Shown: one piece after another, positions 33,350 through 40,559 of the stretch
Numbering within the stretch: position 1 is the first letter of the stretch
Layout of the letters: each line of letters starts with the position of its first letter
Assembly (NCBI GenBank): GCA_049317725.1
Contig: JBMOHS010000011.1
Coordinates: forward strand, 1-40,559
Direction of reading: 5' to 3'
DNA from: CAIOZW01 sp049317725
Lineage (GTDB): Bacteria > Acidobacteriota > Blastocatellia > RBC074
DNA: 40,559 bases
Made by a program: the position numbers and the translations under genes
Notes under the pieces: model-generated
The model's database searches: none
What the model saw: only the letters and a program-made list of their open reading frames with translations
What the model was told of the DNA's origin: nothing

Positions 33350-33643
33350 TCATCCCCATAACGGTCGGCCACGGTAGATGACCTGCCAACCGCGGGCGAC
33401 ACTGGTGGCGACGGCGTCGTGATAATGACGGATGGCCTCACCGCGCGTCGGGTACTCCCGGAGTACTGGCTGACCCTCGCGTGGATCGAGCTTGATCACG
33501 GCGGAAATGAACCCCGATTCCTGGTCGGTGTCCAGCCGATCTGTCTTTGCTGTTCTCTCTGTCCCGACCAGACCCAGAAAAGAGAAGAGGGAGTGCTTCG
33601 TCATAATCGTCGTGTAGGTGGCAGTCTTCTCGCGCATCGTCAT
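33350..33643 (-). CDS. Small hypothetical protein
   Basis: 97 residues from the ATG at 33643; an ATG two codons later (33637) has GGGAG 7 nt upstream and may be the true start. The second half, SAVIKLDPREGQPVLREYPTRGEAIRHYHDAV and GWQVIYRG, looks like a compact alpha/beta domain with conserved spacing. I do not recognise a named family. It lies 74 bp after the SpoIIM-like gene on the same strand. Function unknown. Confidence 0.6.
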   Translation of the reverse strand: MTMREKTATYTTIMTKHSLFSFLGLVGTERTAKTDRLDTDQESGFISAVIKLDPREGQPVLREYPTRGEAIRHYHDAVATSVARGWQVIYRGRPLWG

Positions 33644-33717
33644 GCTCCCGGAAGGTCAACTTCGGTCTCTTCAATCGGCGGTTATCATACCACAACTCGC
33701 CGTCTGTCGATGGCTCG

Positions 33718-34734
33718 TCACTGGGTCAGGCGAGGAGCGGGGGGCTGGAGGAGATAGGCGAGCAGCCCCACCACCGTTCCAAGGGAGAGCATCATCTTGT
33801 AGCCCGCAGGGATTGACAAAGGCGAGAGGTAGGCCTCGATCAGGCCTGCCAGCAGAAAGAGCGGGAGGCTCCCGGCCAGCAGTTGAGTGGCGATTCGTCC
33901 CTCTTCGATCAGTGCATCCCGGCGGGTTCGATCCCCTGGGGCGACCATGGCTCTTCCGATCATCAATCCGGCTCCGCCCGCAATGAAGATGGCGACAAAC
34001 TCCAGAACGAGATGGCCGATCATGAAGGACCAGAGCGCTGTGCCCATGCCATACCGCAGGATCAGCGCCTGCAATGAGCCAAACATCAGGGCTGATGGGA
34101 GGAGCATTCGGATCGTGCCGACGATCGGAAAGATGCTCATCCCAAATGACAAGAGTCCGATCCGGATATTCTGCAGAATGATGGTCGCTGCTCCACGGGA
34201 GCCTTCCTCCCGCAATTGCTCCCACCAGGGGGTTCCCATTCGTATCTGTTCGATGACGGCTGGAGTGAGGGAGCAGAATCGCGCAAATCCCTCATCGTGG
34301 AGCGTGCCCACAAAAGAGAAGAGAGAGACGACCAGGAAGATGGCCAGCACGGTCAGCGGGTAGCCGCGATGTCGACGCAGGAGCAGCGGAAAGTCGGACC
34401 GATAGAAGCGGAAGAAATCTGCCCAGTGGTAGGACGCTGGTCGGTAGAGAATCGCGTGTCCGCGAATCAGGAGATCATTGAGGTAGGCGGCAGCTCGGTC
34501 GGCGGGACCTCCCGGTAGGGGAGGGGCCACGGCACGAAGTTGGGCGACGTCGGACGTGGTTCTCCGGTAGAGGGCTCCGAGCAGGCGGATCTCTTGCCGG
34601 GAGAGCTGCCGAAGCCCACGTCGGTTCTCCGCTTTGGCGAGCAGTTGCTCGAGCTGTTCCCAACTCGCGGAACGCTCCTCAATGAGTCGTCCCGGCTCTC
34701 TCCTCGATCCGTATGGGTGCGATGGGCCTGACAC
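33718..34734 (-). CDS. SpoIIM (stage II sporulation protein M)-like membrane protein
   Basis: 338 residues with a GTG start at 34734; GAGG lies 8 nt upstream, 10 bp after the CPBP stop. A charged, soluble N-terminal part (about 1-105) holds LLAKAENRRGLRQLSRQEIRLLGALYRR. Several membrane helices follow, with the SpoIIM/DUF95 signature RRHRGYPLTVLAIFLVVSLFSFVG, LQNIRIGLLSFG and HLVLEFVAIFIAGGAGLMIG. In Bacillus, SpoIIM recruits cell-wall hydrolases for engulfment, but this family is widespread in bacteria that do not sporulate and is then of unknown role. Nothing in the window suggests sporulation. Confidence 0.87.
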   Translation of the reverse strand: MSGPSHPYGSRREPGRLIEERSASWEQLEQLLAKAENRRGLRQLSRQEIRLLGALYRRTTSDVAQLRAVAPPLPGGPADRAAAYLNDLLIRGHAILYRPASYHWADFFRFYRSDFPLLLRRHRGYPLTVLAIFLVVSLFSFVGTLHDEGFARFCSLTPAVIEQIRMGTPWWEQLREEGSRGAATIILQNIRIGLLSFGMSIFPIVGTIRMLLPSALMFGSLQALILRYGMGTALWSFMIGHLVLEFVAIFIAGGAGLMIGRAMVAPGDRTRRDALIEEGRIATQLLAGSLPLFLLAGLIEAYLSPLSIPAGYKMMLSLGTVVGLLAYLLQPPAPRLTQ

Positions 34735-34744
34735 GATCGAATCC

Positions 34745-35464
34745 TCAGAATGCGTGGTAGAGCAGGTGCTTGTAACCAACACTCAGACTGTCGAGCAGCG
34801 AGGTGGGCAATGTGCAGATCACGACCAGACTGACGATCCCATGTGAAATTCCCAAGAGGAGAAGATTGGGGGCGCGGTCGTAGACCCAAGACCAGATCAA
34901 TCCTCCCACCAAGGTCAGTCCCATGAGGGGCCCATTCGGTGCGTGGAGCAGCGAGAAGAGCACGGCCGTCATGCCAATTGCCATCCAGCGTCTTCGAAGA
35001 GTGGGGGCGTTTGTGGCCGGGGTCAAGACCTCGCGGAGTCGGCGATGGAGGACCCCTTGCAGAATGGTCTGTTGTGCAATTCCGGAGATGGGAAGCAGGA
35101 ATAGCGCCCTTCCAAATTGATCGTACAGATGCAAGGATTCAGACCACCAGCCAATCCCCAGAAACAAGGTGCAGGCCAGACTGGTTGGCAGTGCCAGAAG
35201 GCGTGTCGCCTTCCATGCGTGCGCCCACGTCAATCCCAGGTCCACCATTCGCTCCCCCCGCAGCCACATCGAGTAGCCAACCGTCAGCAAGGCAGGAACA
35301 CTCGCCGTCAGAACCAGTGATCGATGGCTTCCCGGTACGAGGGGGATCACTCCCCACGTGATCACTAGAACCGAGAAGAGCAGCGAGAGGACCTCGAGAC
35401 CACTCACCAGCCGCCTCGTCCCCCACCCATCTGATCTCTCTTTTGATCCCTCCATTTCACTCAT
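34745..35464 (-). CDS. CPBP-like membrane protein, degenerate catalytic motif
   Basis: 239 residues from the ATG at 35464 (GGAG 7 nt upstream); it overlaps the acpS stop by 8 bp. Six or more membrane helices are seen. The CPBP (Abi, Rce1-type) motifs are recognisable but altered: where EExxxR is expected the protein has AQQTILQGVLHRRL, so both Glu and the Arg are Gln. FSLLH and the late SHG are kept. Either it is inactive or it belongs to a Gln-type branch of the family. Its order, acpS, CPBP, SpoIIM, suggests one transcript. Confidence 0.8.
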   Translation of the reverse strand: MSEMEGSKERSDGWGTRRLVSGLEVLSLLFSVLVITWGVIPLVPGSHRSLVLTASVPALLTVGYSMWLRGERMVDLGLTWAHAWKATRLLALPTSLACTLFLGIGWWSESLHLYDQFGRALFLLPISGIAQQTILQGVLHRRLREVLTPATNAPTLRRRWMAIGMTAVLFSLLHAPNGPLMGLTLVGGLIWSWVYDRAPNLLLLGISHGIVSLVVICTLPTSLLDSLSVGYKHLLYHAF

Positions 35465-35870
35465 TCCGAATCTCCACCCTTGCTGCCGGAACGATTTCCA
35501 GGATGACAAAGGCGATGGCGCGGTCGATGGCATGGGAGAGAGAGACGTGGCTTCGATTGACGCCCAATTGTCCAATCAACTCTGCTGCCCGTCCGTAAAA
35601 TTGAAGGTGCGGCGCCCCTTCTGGGGATGATATGATCTCGACGTCGTGCCAGGAGAGGGCGCGGACTGGCGCGGCGGCTCCAATCGCCTTGCGCGCAGCC
35701 TCCTTGGCGGCGAAGCGTGCGGCATAGCGCTCTTCGCGGATCGAAAATTGCTCGCAATAGGCAATCTCACTTGGTGTAAAGATGCGGTCCCGAAATCGAG
35801 CCCCATGATCCCGTAACGATTTTGCGATCCGGTCGATCTCGACGATGTCGACCCCAATTCCAATAATCAT
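35457..35870 (-). CDS. acpS: Holo-[acyl carrier protein] synthase
   Basis: 137 residues from the ATG at 35870. The N-terminal GIGVDIVEIDRI (Asp8) and the AAKEAARKAI helix (Glu57) are the magnesium-binding signature of AcpS. The protein transfers 4'-phosphopantetheine from CoA to apo-ACP in the cytoplasm. It starts 84 bp from pgeF on the other strand, so the two share a short divergent intergenic region. It overlaps the downstream CPBP gene. The ribosome binding site is weak. Confidence 0.95.
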   Translation of the reverse strand: MIIGIGVDIVEIDRIAKSLRDHGARFRDRIFTPSEIAYCEQFSIREERYAARFAAKEAARKAIGAAAPVRALSWHDVEIISSPEGAPHLQFYGRAAELIGQLGVNRSHVSLSHAIDRAIAFVILEIVPAARVEIRNE

Positions 35871-35953
35871 GCCTGGTTCGTCTTTCTCTTCATCAGATCC
35901 AAGCAGAAGGGATCTCCCGACAGGAGACACCCCGCTCCCAAGGAGGTCCGGGA

Positions 35954-36799
35954 TTGATCGATTCCTTTCAACTTGATCAGGTCGGTTCGCTGCTGGTGCT
36001 CCGTTGCTCACCCTTGTTGGCGGCGGGGTTCGAGCATGCCTTCAGCACCCGCCGGGGAGGGGTCAGCCCACTTCCCACGGAGAGTCTCCATCTAGGGGAG
36101 ACAGAACAGGACGGGGCGGTCTCCCAGTCCTTGGTCCGTGAAAACCGCCGCCGGTTTCTCGGGAGCCTCGGCCTCTCCGATTGGCCCCTCCGCCTGATTC
36201 GCCAAGTTCACTCCGCGACCGTCGAGATCGTGACCGAGCCGGTAGTCCCACCGGGAGGACCTCCCCCGATGGCCGATGCCGTGGTGACCCGTCTGCCAGG
36301 AATTCTGCTCGGCGTTCAGGCCGCCGATTGTCTGCCTCTGCTGCTGGCAGATCCAGTCACCGGTGCGGTAGCGGCGATCCACGCTGGATGGCGTGGGACC
36401 GTCGGTTTGATCGTCGCACGAACCCTCGAAACGATGCAACGCTCCTTCGGCACCCACCCACCGGATGTACTGGTTGCGCTCGGACCCGCCATCGGTCCGT
36501 GTTGTTTTGAGGTGGGCCCTGAGGTGGCAGCCCGGTTCGAGGCGATCGACCCGCTCACCCGCACTCATCTTCTCTCTGCGCCCACCCCAGATGGAAAGGT
36601 CCATCTCGACCTCAATCTGGCCAACCTTCATCAGCTCCTGCAGACGGGCGTGCACCCAGACCACGTTTACGATTGCAAATACTGCACCGTCTGTCACAAT
36701 GACCTCTTCTTCAGTTACCGCTTCGAACGTGGGACAGAACGGCCGGTTGGTCGCCATTTGGCGGTCATCGGCAGACGTCAGGCGGTGCCTTTCCACTGA
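35954..36799 (+). CDS. pgeF: Peptidoglycan editing factor / multicopper-type laccase domain protein
   Basis: 281 residues with a TTG start at 35954; AGGAGG is 7 nt upstream, so the rare codon is well supported. The zinc/active-site residues of the YfiH/YlmD family are present: His86 in RQVHSATV, Cys126 in QAADCLPLLL and His143 in AIHAGWRG; GPAIGPCCFEVG follows. In Escherichia coli PgeF removes wrongly incorporated L-Ser from peptidoglycan precursors; family members also have purine nucleoside phosphorylase activity. It is followed 41 bp later by the TlpA-like gene on the same strand. Confidence 0.95.
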   Translation: MIDSFQLDQVGSLLVLRCSPLLAAGFEHAFSTRRGGVSPLPTESLHLGETEQDGAVSQSLVRENRRRFLGSLGLSDWPLRLIRQVHSATVEIVTEPVVPPGGPPPMADAVVTRLPGILLGVQAADCLPLLLADPVTGAVAAIHAGWRGTVGLIVARTLETMQRSFGTHPPDVLVALGPAIGPCCFEVGPEVAARFEAIDPLTRTHLLSAPTPDGKVHLDLNLANLHQLLQTGVHPDHVYDCKYCTVCHNDLFFSYRFERGTERPVGRHLAVIGRRQAVPFH

Positions 36800-36840
36800 T
36801 CACTCAGGCGATCGCTTATTTGATGACGGGAAGAATTGGA

Positions 36841-38229
36841 ATGATCATGACTTGCTTCTCTGCTCGCCGACTGCTCCTTCTGGGTGCTCTGGTTGTCTTT
36901 GCTGCGTCGTTGCAATCGTTGGCTCAGCCGCCGGGTTCAGGCCCCGACCCGGAACCTTCTTCCTCCACCTCCCAGACTCAGCAGGAGCCCGTGTCGCCGG
37001 TCGACTCGGACGAGGATCTCCGACGCCTGATCCAGCAAGCGGGTGGAAACCAGACCCAATTGATCACCAGTCTCGAGGGGTACCTGCGGCGGTGGCCCCG
37101 CTCTCAACGCCGGTCGGAGATCGAGGAAGAGGTCTACAAACTGGCCGTCAAAGTGCGGGATCGGGATCGAATTCTGTCGTATGGCCCCCGGCTGATCGAA
37201 CAAACCCCTGGAGGTGTTGATGTTCTTGTCGAGCTGGTCACCGCCTTGCGGGAGCGTCGACAGACAGGTGACCTCGTGCGGGCCCGCAGCTACGCGGAGC
37301 AGCTGGTTCGCGAGTTCGATGCCTTGCTGACCGATCGTCCCAAACCACGCCGCCTCAGCCAAGCACGATGGGAGGAGCAGAAACAACAGGGACGCGCTTC
37401 CGTCTACCTGACTCGTGGACGCGTCTACGCCGACCTGGGCGAAGATGAGAAAGCCAAACGAGACCTCCAGCAGAGCGCTCAGCTCGCCCCCTTGGCCGTC
37501 ACTTTTCTGGCGCTCGCCGATTTGACGGAGCGTCGCCAATCTCCCCCGCCGAACAAAGAAGAGGTACTGGGATACCTTCGTCAGGCGCTTCTTTTGGGGC
37601 TGATCGAAGGCGCAGATGACGTCGACCTCCCCGCCCTGCGTCAACGATTGCGGACCCTCTATCTTGCACAGTACGCAACAGAGGCAGGTCTTGGCGACCA
37701 GCTATTGACGGACTTGGACGCCTACCTGCAGCGCCAAGCCGCGCGAAAAGCGCTCCTGACTCCTTCTCATTCCAACGCCAGTGCGGCGTCGGGCACCGAC
37801 CCTCTTGCCTTTCGACTCTCGCGTCCAGCAGGAGATCCTCTCGATCTGGCCTCTTTGCGCGGCAAGGTGGTCGTCATGAACTTCTGGGCTACTTGGTGCG
37901 GGCCCTGCCGGACAGAGCTGCCCCTTTTTGAGAAGACGATTGAGCGGTATCGAAATGATCCTTCCGTCAGCTTTCTCGCTGTCACCACCGACGAGGACCG
38001 GGAGGCAGTGCTGCCCTACCTCCAGCAGTACGGATATCAGCTCCCGGTCGTCTTCGCTGATGGTCTGGAAGAGTTCTTTGACGTGACGGCAATTCCCACT
38101 ACCATCATCCTCGGTCCTGCCGGCAAGGTCTCCTCACGACTGCGTGGTTATAACCCGCAGGAGGACTTTGTTGCCCTGCTCCAGCAGCGAATCGAAGAGG
38201 CCAAAGCGGCACCATCACCAGTACAATGA
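36841..38229 (+). CDS. TlpA-like thioredoxin with N-terminal TPR-like region, secreted
   Basis: 462 residues from the ATG at 36841 (GGGAAG 7 nt upstream); another ATG three residues later is possible. A signal peptide (core about 12-26) ends near SLAQP. About residues 55-300 are alpha-helical with TPR-like repeats (VYADLGEDEKAKRDLQQSAQLAP). The last 150 residues are a thioredoxin domain with FWATWCGPCRTELP, active Cys353 and Cys356, and a cis-Pro AIPTT. It would reduce or oxidise cysteines outside the cytoplasm, for example during cytochrome c maturation; the repeats probably bind a client. It converges with the transglycosylase, stops 13 bp apart. Confidence 0.9.
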   Translation: MIMTCFSARRLLLLGALVVFAASLQSLAQPPGSGPDPEPSSSTSQTQQEPVSPVDSDEDLRRLIQQAGGNQTQLITSLEGYLRRWPRSQRRSEIEEEVYKLAVKVRDRDRILSYGPRLIEQTPGGVDVLVELVTALRERRQTGDLVRARSYAEQLVREFDALLTDRPKPRRLSQARWEEQKQQGRASVYLTRGRVYADLGEDEKAKRDLQQSAQLAPLAVTFLALADLTERRQSPPPNKEEVLGYLRQALLLGLIEGADDVDLPALRQRLRTLYLAQYATEAGLGDQLLTDLDAYLQRQAARKALLTPSHSNASAASGTDPLAFRLSRPAGDPLDLASLRGKVVVMNFWATWCGPCRTELPLFEKTIERYRNDPSVSFLAVTTDEDREAVLPYLQQYGYQLPVVFADGLEEFFDVTAIPTTIILGPAGKVSSRLRGYNPQEDFVALLQQRIEEAKAAPSPVQ

Positions 38230-38242
38230 CGCCCTTCAATTC

Positions 38243-40378
38243 TCAATGCGGCACGTGGGAGCGGAACTGCCCCTTTTCATCGTAGAGTCGCTGGTAGTGG
38301 CGCGCGTTTCGGTAGACGCCCTGGACGTAGAGACGTGTCTCGCGCAGTGGAATTTGCTCGACCCAGTCTTCGATCTCCTGGCCAGGATTGGCACTGACCC
38401 AACGGGCCACGCGGGTCGGTCCCCCGTTGTATGCCGCCGCAACATACTCAAATCGCGAGAATCTCTCTGTCAGCTCTCCGAGATAGGCGGTACCGAGCTG
38501 CAGGTTGAGGATGGGATCGAAGAAGTCTGTCCGGTTGAGGCGTCCTCCACCAAGGCGATTCTTTCTCGCGACAGCTTGCCCGGTCGTGGGAAGAATCTGC
38601 ATCAGGCCAAGTGCGTTGGCACGGCTGCGCGCACGCGGATTGAAGACTGTCTCCTGCCGAATCAGCCCGGCGACGAGGTAAGGATCAAGCCCTTGCCGCT
38701 TCGACTCCGCCTGAATTTGAGACCACCAAGCGAGTGGATAGAAGATTTGCCAAGCTTCCCGTGGCATCTCGTCCGGCAGAGATTGGCCGTAGTCGGGATA
38801 GGCGCGCTTGAGGACCTCGATTGCGGCGACATTTTCACCCGCCTCCCGATGGAGCTGCGCGAGCCGCAGATTAAGAAGAGGTGAGTCGGGGGTCTCCACG
38901 CGGGCAGCCTCCAGTTCGTCACGCGCCCAGCGGGCATACTGCAGGCGCCGCAGCTGCTCAGCGCGGGCGATTCGATCCCGCTGCTCCGGCCGGAGCGAAC
39001 CAGGGGTGACCCGAATTGTTTGCAGCGCCCTGACGGCCTGTGCCAGAGGAGAGTCCGATTGCAGGGAGACCGTTTTGACCCCCTCCCGATTGAGCTGAGC
39101 GATGCGCCGCTCCGCATTGTGCCCAAACCAGCTCGCACCATAGCGCGTCAGAAGACCGCGGTAGAGGGTCAAGGCCCGGGACTTGTCTCGGTTGCGCTCG
39201 TAATGGAGAGCGGCCCAGAAGGCGGCTCTCCCACGATGGTCCGTCACTTGCCCATACCGTGCCAGATGTTCTGTCAACAGCTCTGCCGCCGTCTGATCAT
39301 CCCCGGCTTCGTGGGCACTCCAGGCGAGGAAGAAGTGGGCTTGGTGGGCCTCGCTCGCCATTGGATACTGGCGGACCAGCTGCTGATAGCAGGCCGTCGC
39401 CTCCTCTTTCCGATTTCGTGTCTCGTGGAAGCGGCCCAGGGCATAGAGAAGATCCCCGGTTCTCCGGAGGGTTGGAGGCTTGTTCGTGCCTCTTCCTTGT
39501 TCTGCTTGGCGCAGTTTGCCGAGAGTCGCGACTGCTCCCGCTTCATCACCTCGTGCGAGTTGAGACTTGCCCAGAAAGTAGAGAGACTCGCTTCGCTCCG
39601 CGGCTGATCCACCACGTAGCCGGGAGAGAATCTCACTCGCCTCCGACACCGCCTCTCCCCGATAGAGATTGATCGCGCTACGTAACCAGACCTCCTCGCT
39701 GGCCTCACTGGAGAGAAGTCGGGCCAGCTCCTGGTAGGCCCGACCCGCGATGAGCCACAGGCCCGCTTCCTCCAACTTCTCGGCGCGTCGTCGCCAGAGG
39801 CTCGTCCGGTTCCGTCCCTCTGCAATCTCGCTCACCCCGATGGATTGCAAGATGGCGGGGACTTTCTCCGCCTCCATCTCTTGTGGGGAGTCGAAATAGA
39901 GGCGACGCAGCAGCAGGATCGCCTCCTCAGGTCGGTTGCGTTTCTGCCAAAATTCTGCTGAGCGAAGAAGAGCGGCACCATCTCCCCGCGCCACCCAGGG
40001 CTTGAGGTCCTCGATCGCCTGCGCGAAGTCCCCTCTCTCCCACGCAAGATCTGCCGCCTGGAGGGCTGCCGTTCGGCTCATCAGCGCCTCTGGGTACCCC
40101 CTCACCAGCTCCCGTAGCGCCCTTTCCCCCTCGCGCATCCGCCTTGCATCGAGATGGGTCAGGGCCCGATGGTAGAGGGCGTAATCGGCCAGTCCAGGGG
40201 TTCGCATGAGGCCGACCTCGTCTCCTCGTGGGGCCCGGAGATCCCTCCCTGTGCCCTTCTGCGTCTGACCTCCCACCGCCAGAATGCCCCAAAGAATTGT
40301 ACAAGCCATCAGCCCGCCCGCGATGAGCGTTCCCCGGCCAGCCCAGTTGCTTCTCTTCCTTTGACGGTGGTCAAACAA
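38243..40378 (-). CDS. slt: Soluble lytic murein transglycosylase (Slt70-like)
   Basis: 711 residues with a TTG start at 40378; GGGAGG 6 nt upstream supports it. A signal/anchor segment lies at about 17-37. Residues 60-540 are a long helical superhelix with TPR-like repeats, as in the ring domain of Slt70. The C-terminal SLT domain has the catalytic Glu576 in LIRQETVFNPRARS, then ANALGLMQILP, and ends with AAAYNGGPTRVARW. It cleaves the glycan strand, forming 1,6-anhydro-muramic acid. It is one of several peptidoglycan genes in the window. Confidence 0.94.
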   Translation of the reverse strand: MFDHRQRKRSNWAGRGTLIAGGLMACTILWGILAVGGQTQKGTGRDLRAPRGDEVGLMRTPGLADYALYHRALTHLDARRMREGERALRELVRGYPEALMSRTAALQAADLAWERGDFAQAIEDLKPWVARGDGAALLRSAEFWQKRNRPEEAILLLRRLYFDSPQEMEAEKVPAILQSIGVSEIAEGRNRTSLWRRRAEKLEEAGLWLIAGRAYQELARLLSSEASEEVWLRSAINLYRGEAVSEASEILSRLRGGSAAERSESLYFLGKSQLARGDEAGAVATLGKLRQAEQGRGTNKPPTLRRTGDLLYALGRFHETRNRKEEATACYQQLVRQYPMASEAHQAHFFLAWSAHEAGDDQTAAELLTEHLARYGQVTDHRGRAAFWAALHYERNRDKSRALTLYRGLLTRYGASWFGHNAERRIAQLNREGVKTVSLQSDSPLAQAVRALQTIRVTPGSLRPEQRDRIARAEQLRRLQYARWARDELEAARVETPDSPLLNLRLAQLHREAGENVAAIEVLKRAYPDYGQSLPDEMPREAWQIFYPLAWWSQIQAESKRQGLDPYLVAGLIRQETVFNPRARSRANALGLMQILPTTGQAVARKNRLGGGRLNRTDFFDPILNLQLGTAYLGELTERFSRFEYVAAAYNGGPTRVARWVSANPGQEIEDWVEQIPLRETRLYVQGVYRNARHYQRLYDEKGQFRSHVPH

Positions 40379-40559
40379 GCCGAACCTCCCTTGAACGGAA
40401 GTAAAATGAAACAGCGGCCATCCTCAGGTTCGCTTGAAGTTGCGAGGAGAGGGATCACCAGAGGCGGGGCAATTTTTGTAGGGGCCGTTGAGGGCGGATC
40501 TCCAGATGGTTTAACGTAAGGCCGGCCCCGGATAGCTCGCTCCCAGCTTGGCTGGATCG
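40379..40559. other. Window end, non-coding
   Basis: 181 bp upstream of the transglycosylase. No credible gene or clear promoter was seen. Confidence 0.5.

Noticed and set aside
33718..34734. SpoIIM homologue as evidence for sporulation
   Set aside because: The family is widespread in bacteria that do not sporulate and no other sporulation gene is present.
1..40559. Search for CRISPR, prophage, transposon, toxin-antitoxin or secondary-metabolite clusters
   Set aside because: No direct-repeat/spacer pattern, integrase, transposase, terminal inverted repeats with flanking duplications or biosynthetic modules were seen.

Overview
The window (about 40.6 kb, GC-rich, few gaps between genes) looks like chromosomal DNA of an Acidobacteriota bacterium. 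The main reasons are two adjacent secreted VWFA-type proteins of the 'VWFA-related Acidobacterial domain' kind, a large sortilin/VPS10-like propeller protein, a FecR/DUF6600 protein and a large S9 peptidase, next to ordinary housekeeping genes. I recognise this from protein sequence only; the phylum is likely, the genus is not determinable here. I see no rRNA, tRNA, CRISPR array, prophage or insertion sequence.

Layout. 2-1165: 3' part of a penicillin-binding transpeptidase gene (+). 1208-8868: minus-strand block with a membrane-anchored hypothetical protein, pmbA/tldE, tldD, ubiE/menG, an M16-like protein lacking the catalytic motif, and a large unrecognised propeller-like protein. 9267-9623: an orphan plus-strand gene closed by a near-ideal terminator. 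9787-11018: zinc-ribbon/PEGA membrane protein coupled to a lipoprotein cytochrome c. 11406-12167: SDR oxidoreductase. 12208-15072: a small ORF, aroF and pheA, preceded by a promoter and what looks like a phenylalanine attenuator. 15121-18111: SanA/YdcF-like protein diverging from a sigma-factor-like gene and a double zinc-finger anti-sigma-like gene. 18220-23782: VPS10-like protein and the VWFA pair. 24061-30115: pilin-like protein, M50-like peptidase, FecR/DUF6600 protein, methyltransferase and a TPR membrane protein. 30250-35870: S9 peptidase, small protein, SpoIIM-like protein, CPBP-like protein and acpS. 35954-40378: pgeF, a TlpA-like thioredoxin with a long repeat region, and a lytic transglycosylase.

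Two signals go beyond ordinary annotation. (1) Three genes for envelope proteins (pilin-like, FecR/DUF6600, TPR), all within 5 kb, carry short tandem repeats of about 13-bp period with a related core (GATC, A/G-rich, then TTGG or TTTGG) just upstream of the ribosome binding site. (2) pheA is preceded by a sigma70-type promoter, a possible leader ORF with a TTC TTT TTT TCG TTT run, a small hairpin, and a perfect 16-bp hairpin whose left arm can pair with the small hairpin's right arm. This is the arrangement of a classical Phe attenuator in front of the first committed aromatic genes pheA-aroF.

Most genes in the window serve the cell envelope: peptidoglycan synthesis and turnover (PBP, PgeF, lytic transglycosylase, SanA-like), secreted or membrane peptidases (M16, M50, S9, CPBP) and surface proteins. 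The metabolic genes cover aromatic amino acids, quinone methylation and activation of acyl carrier protein.
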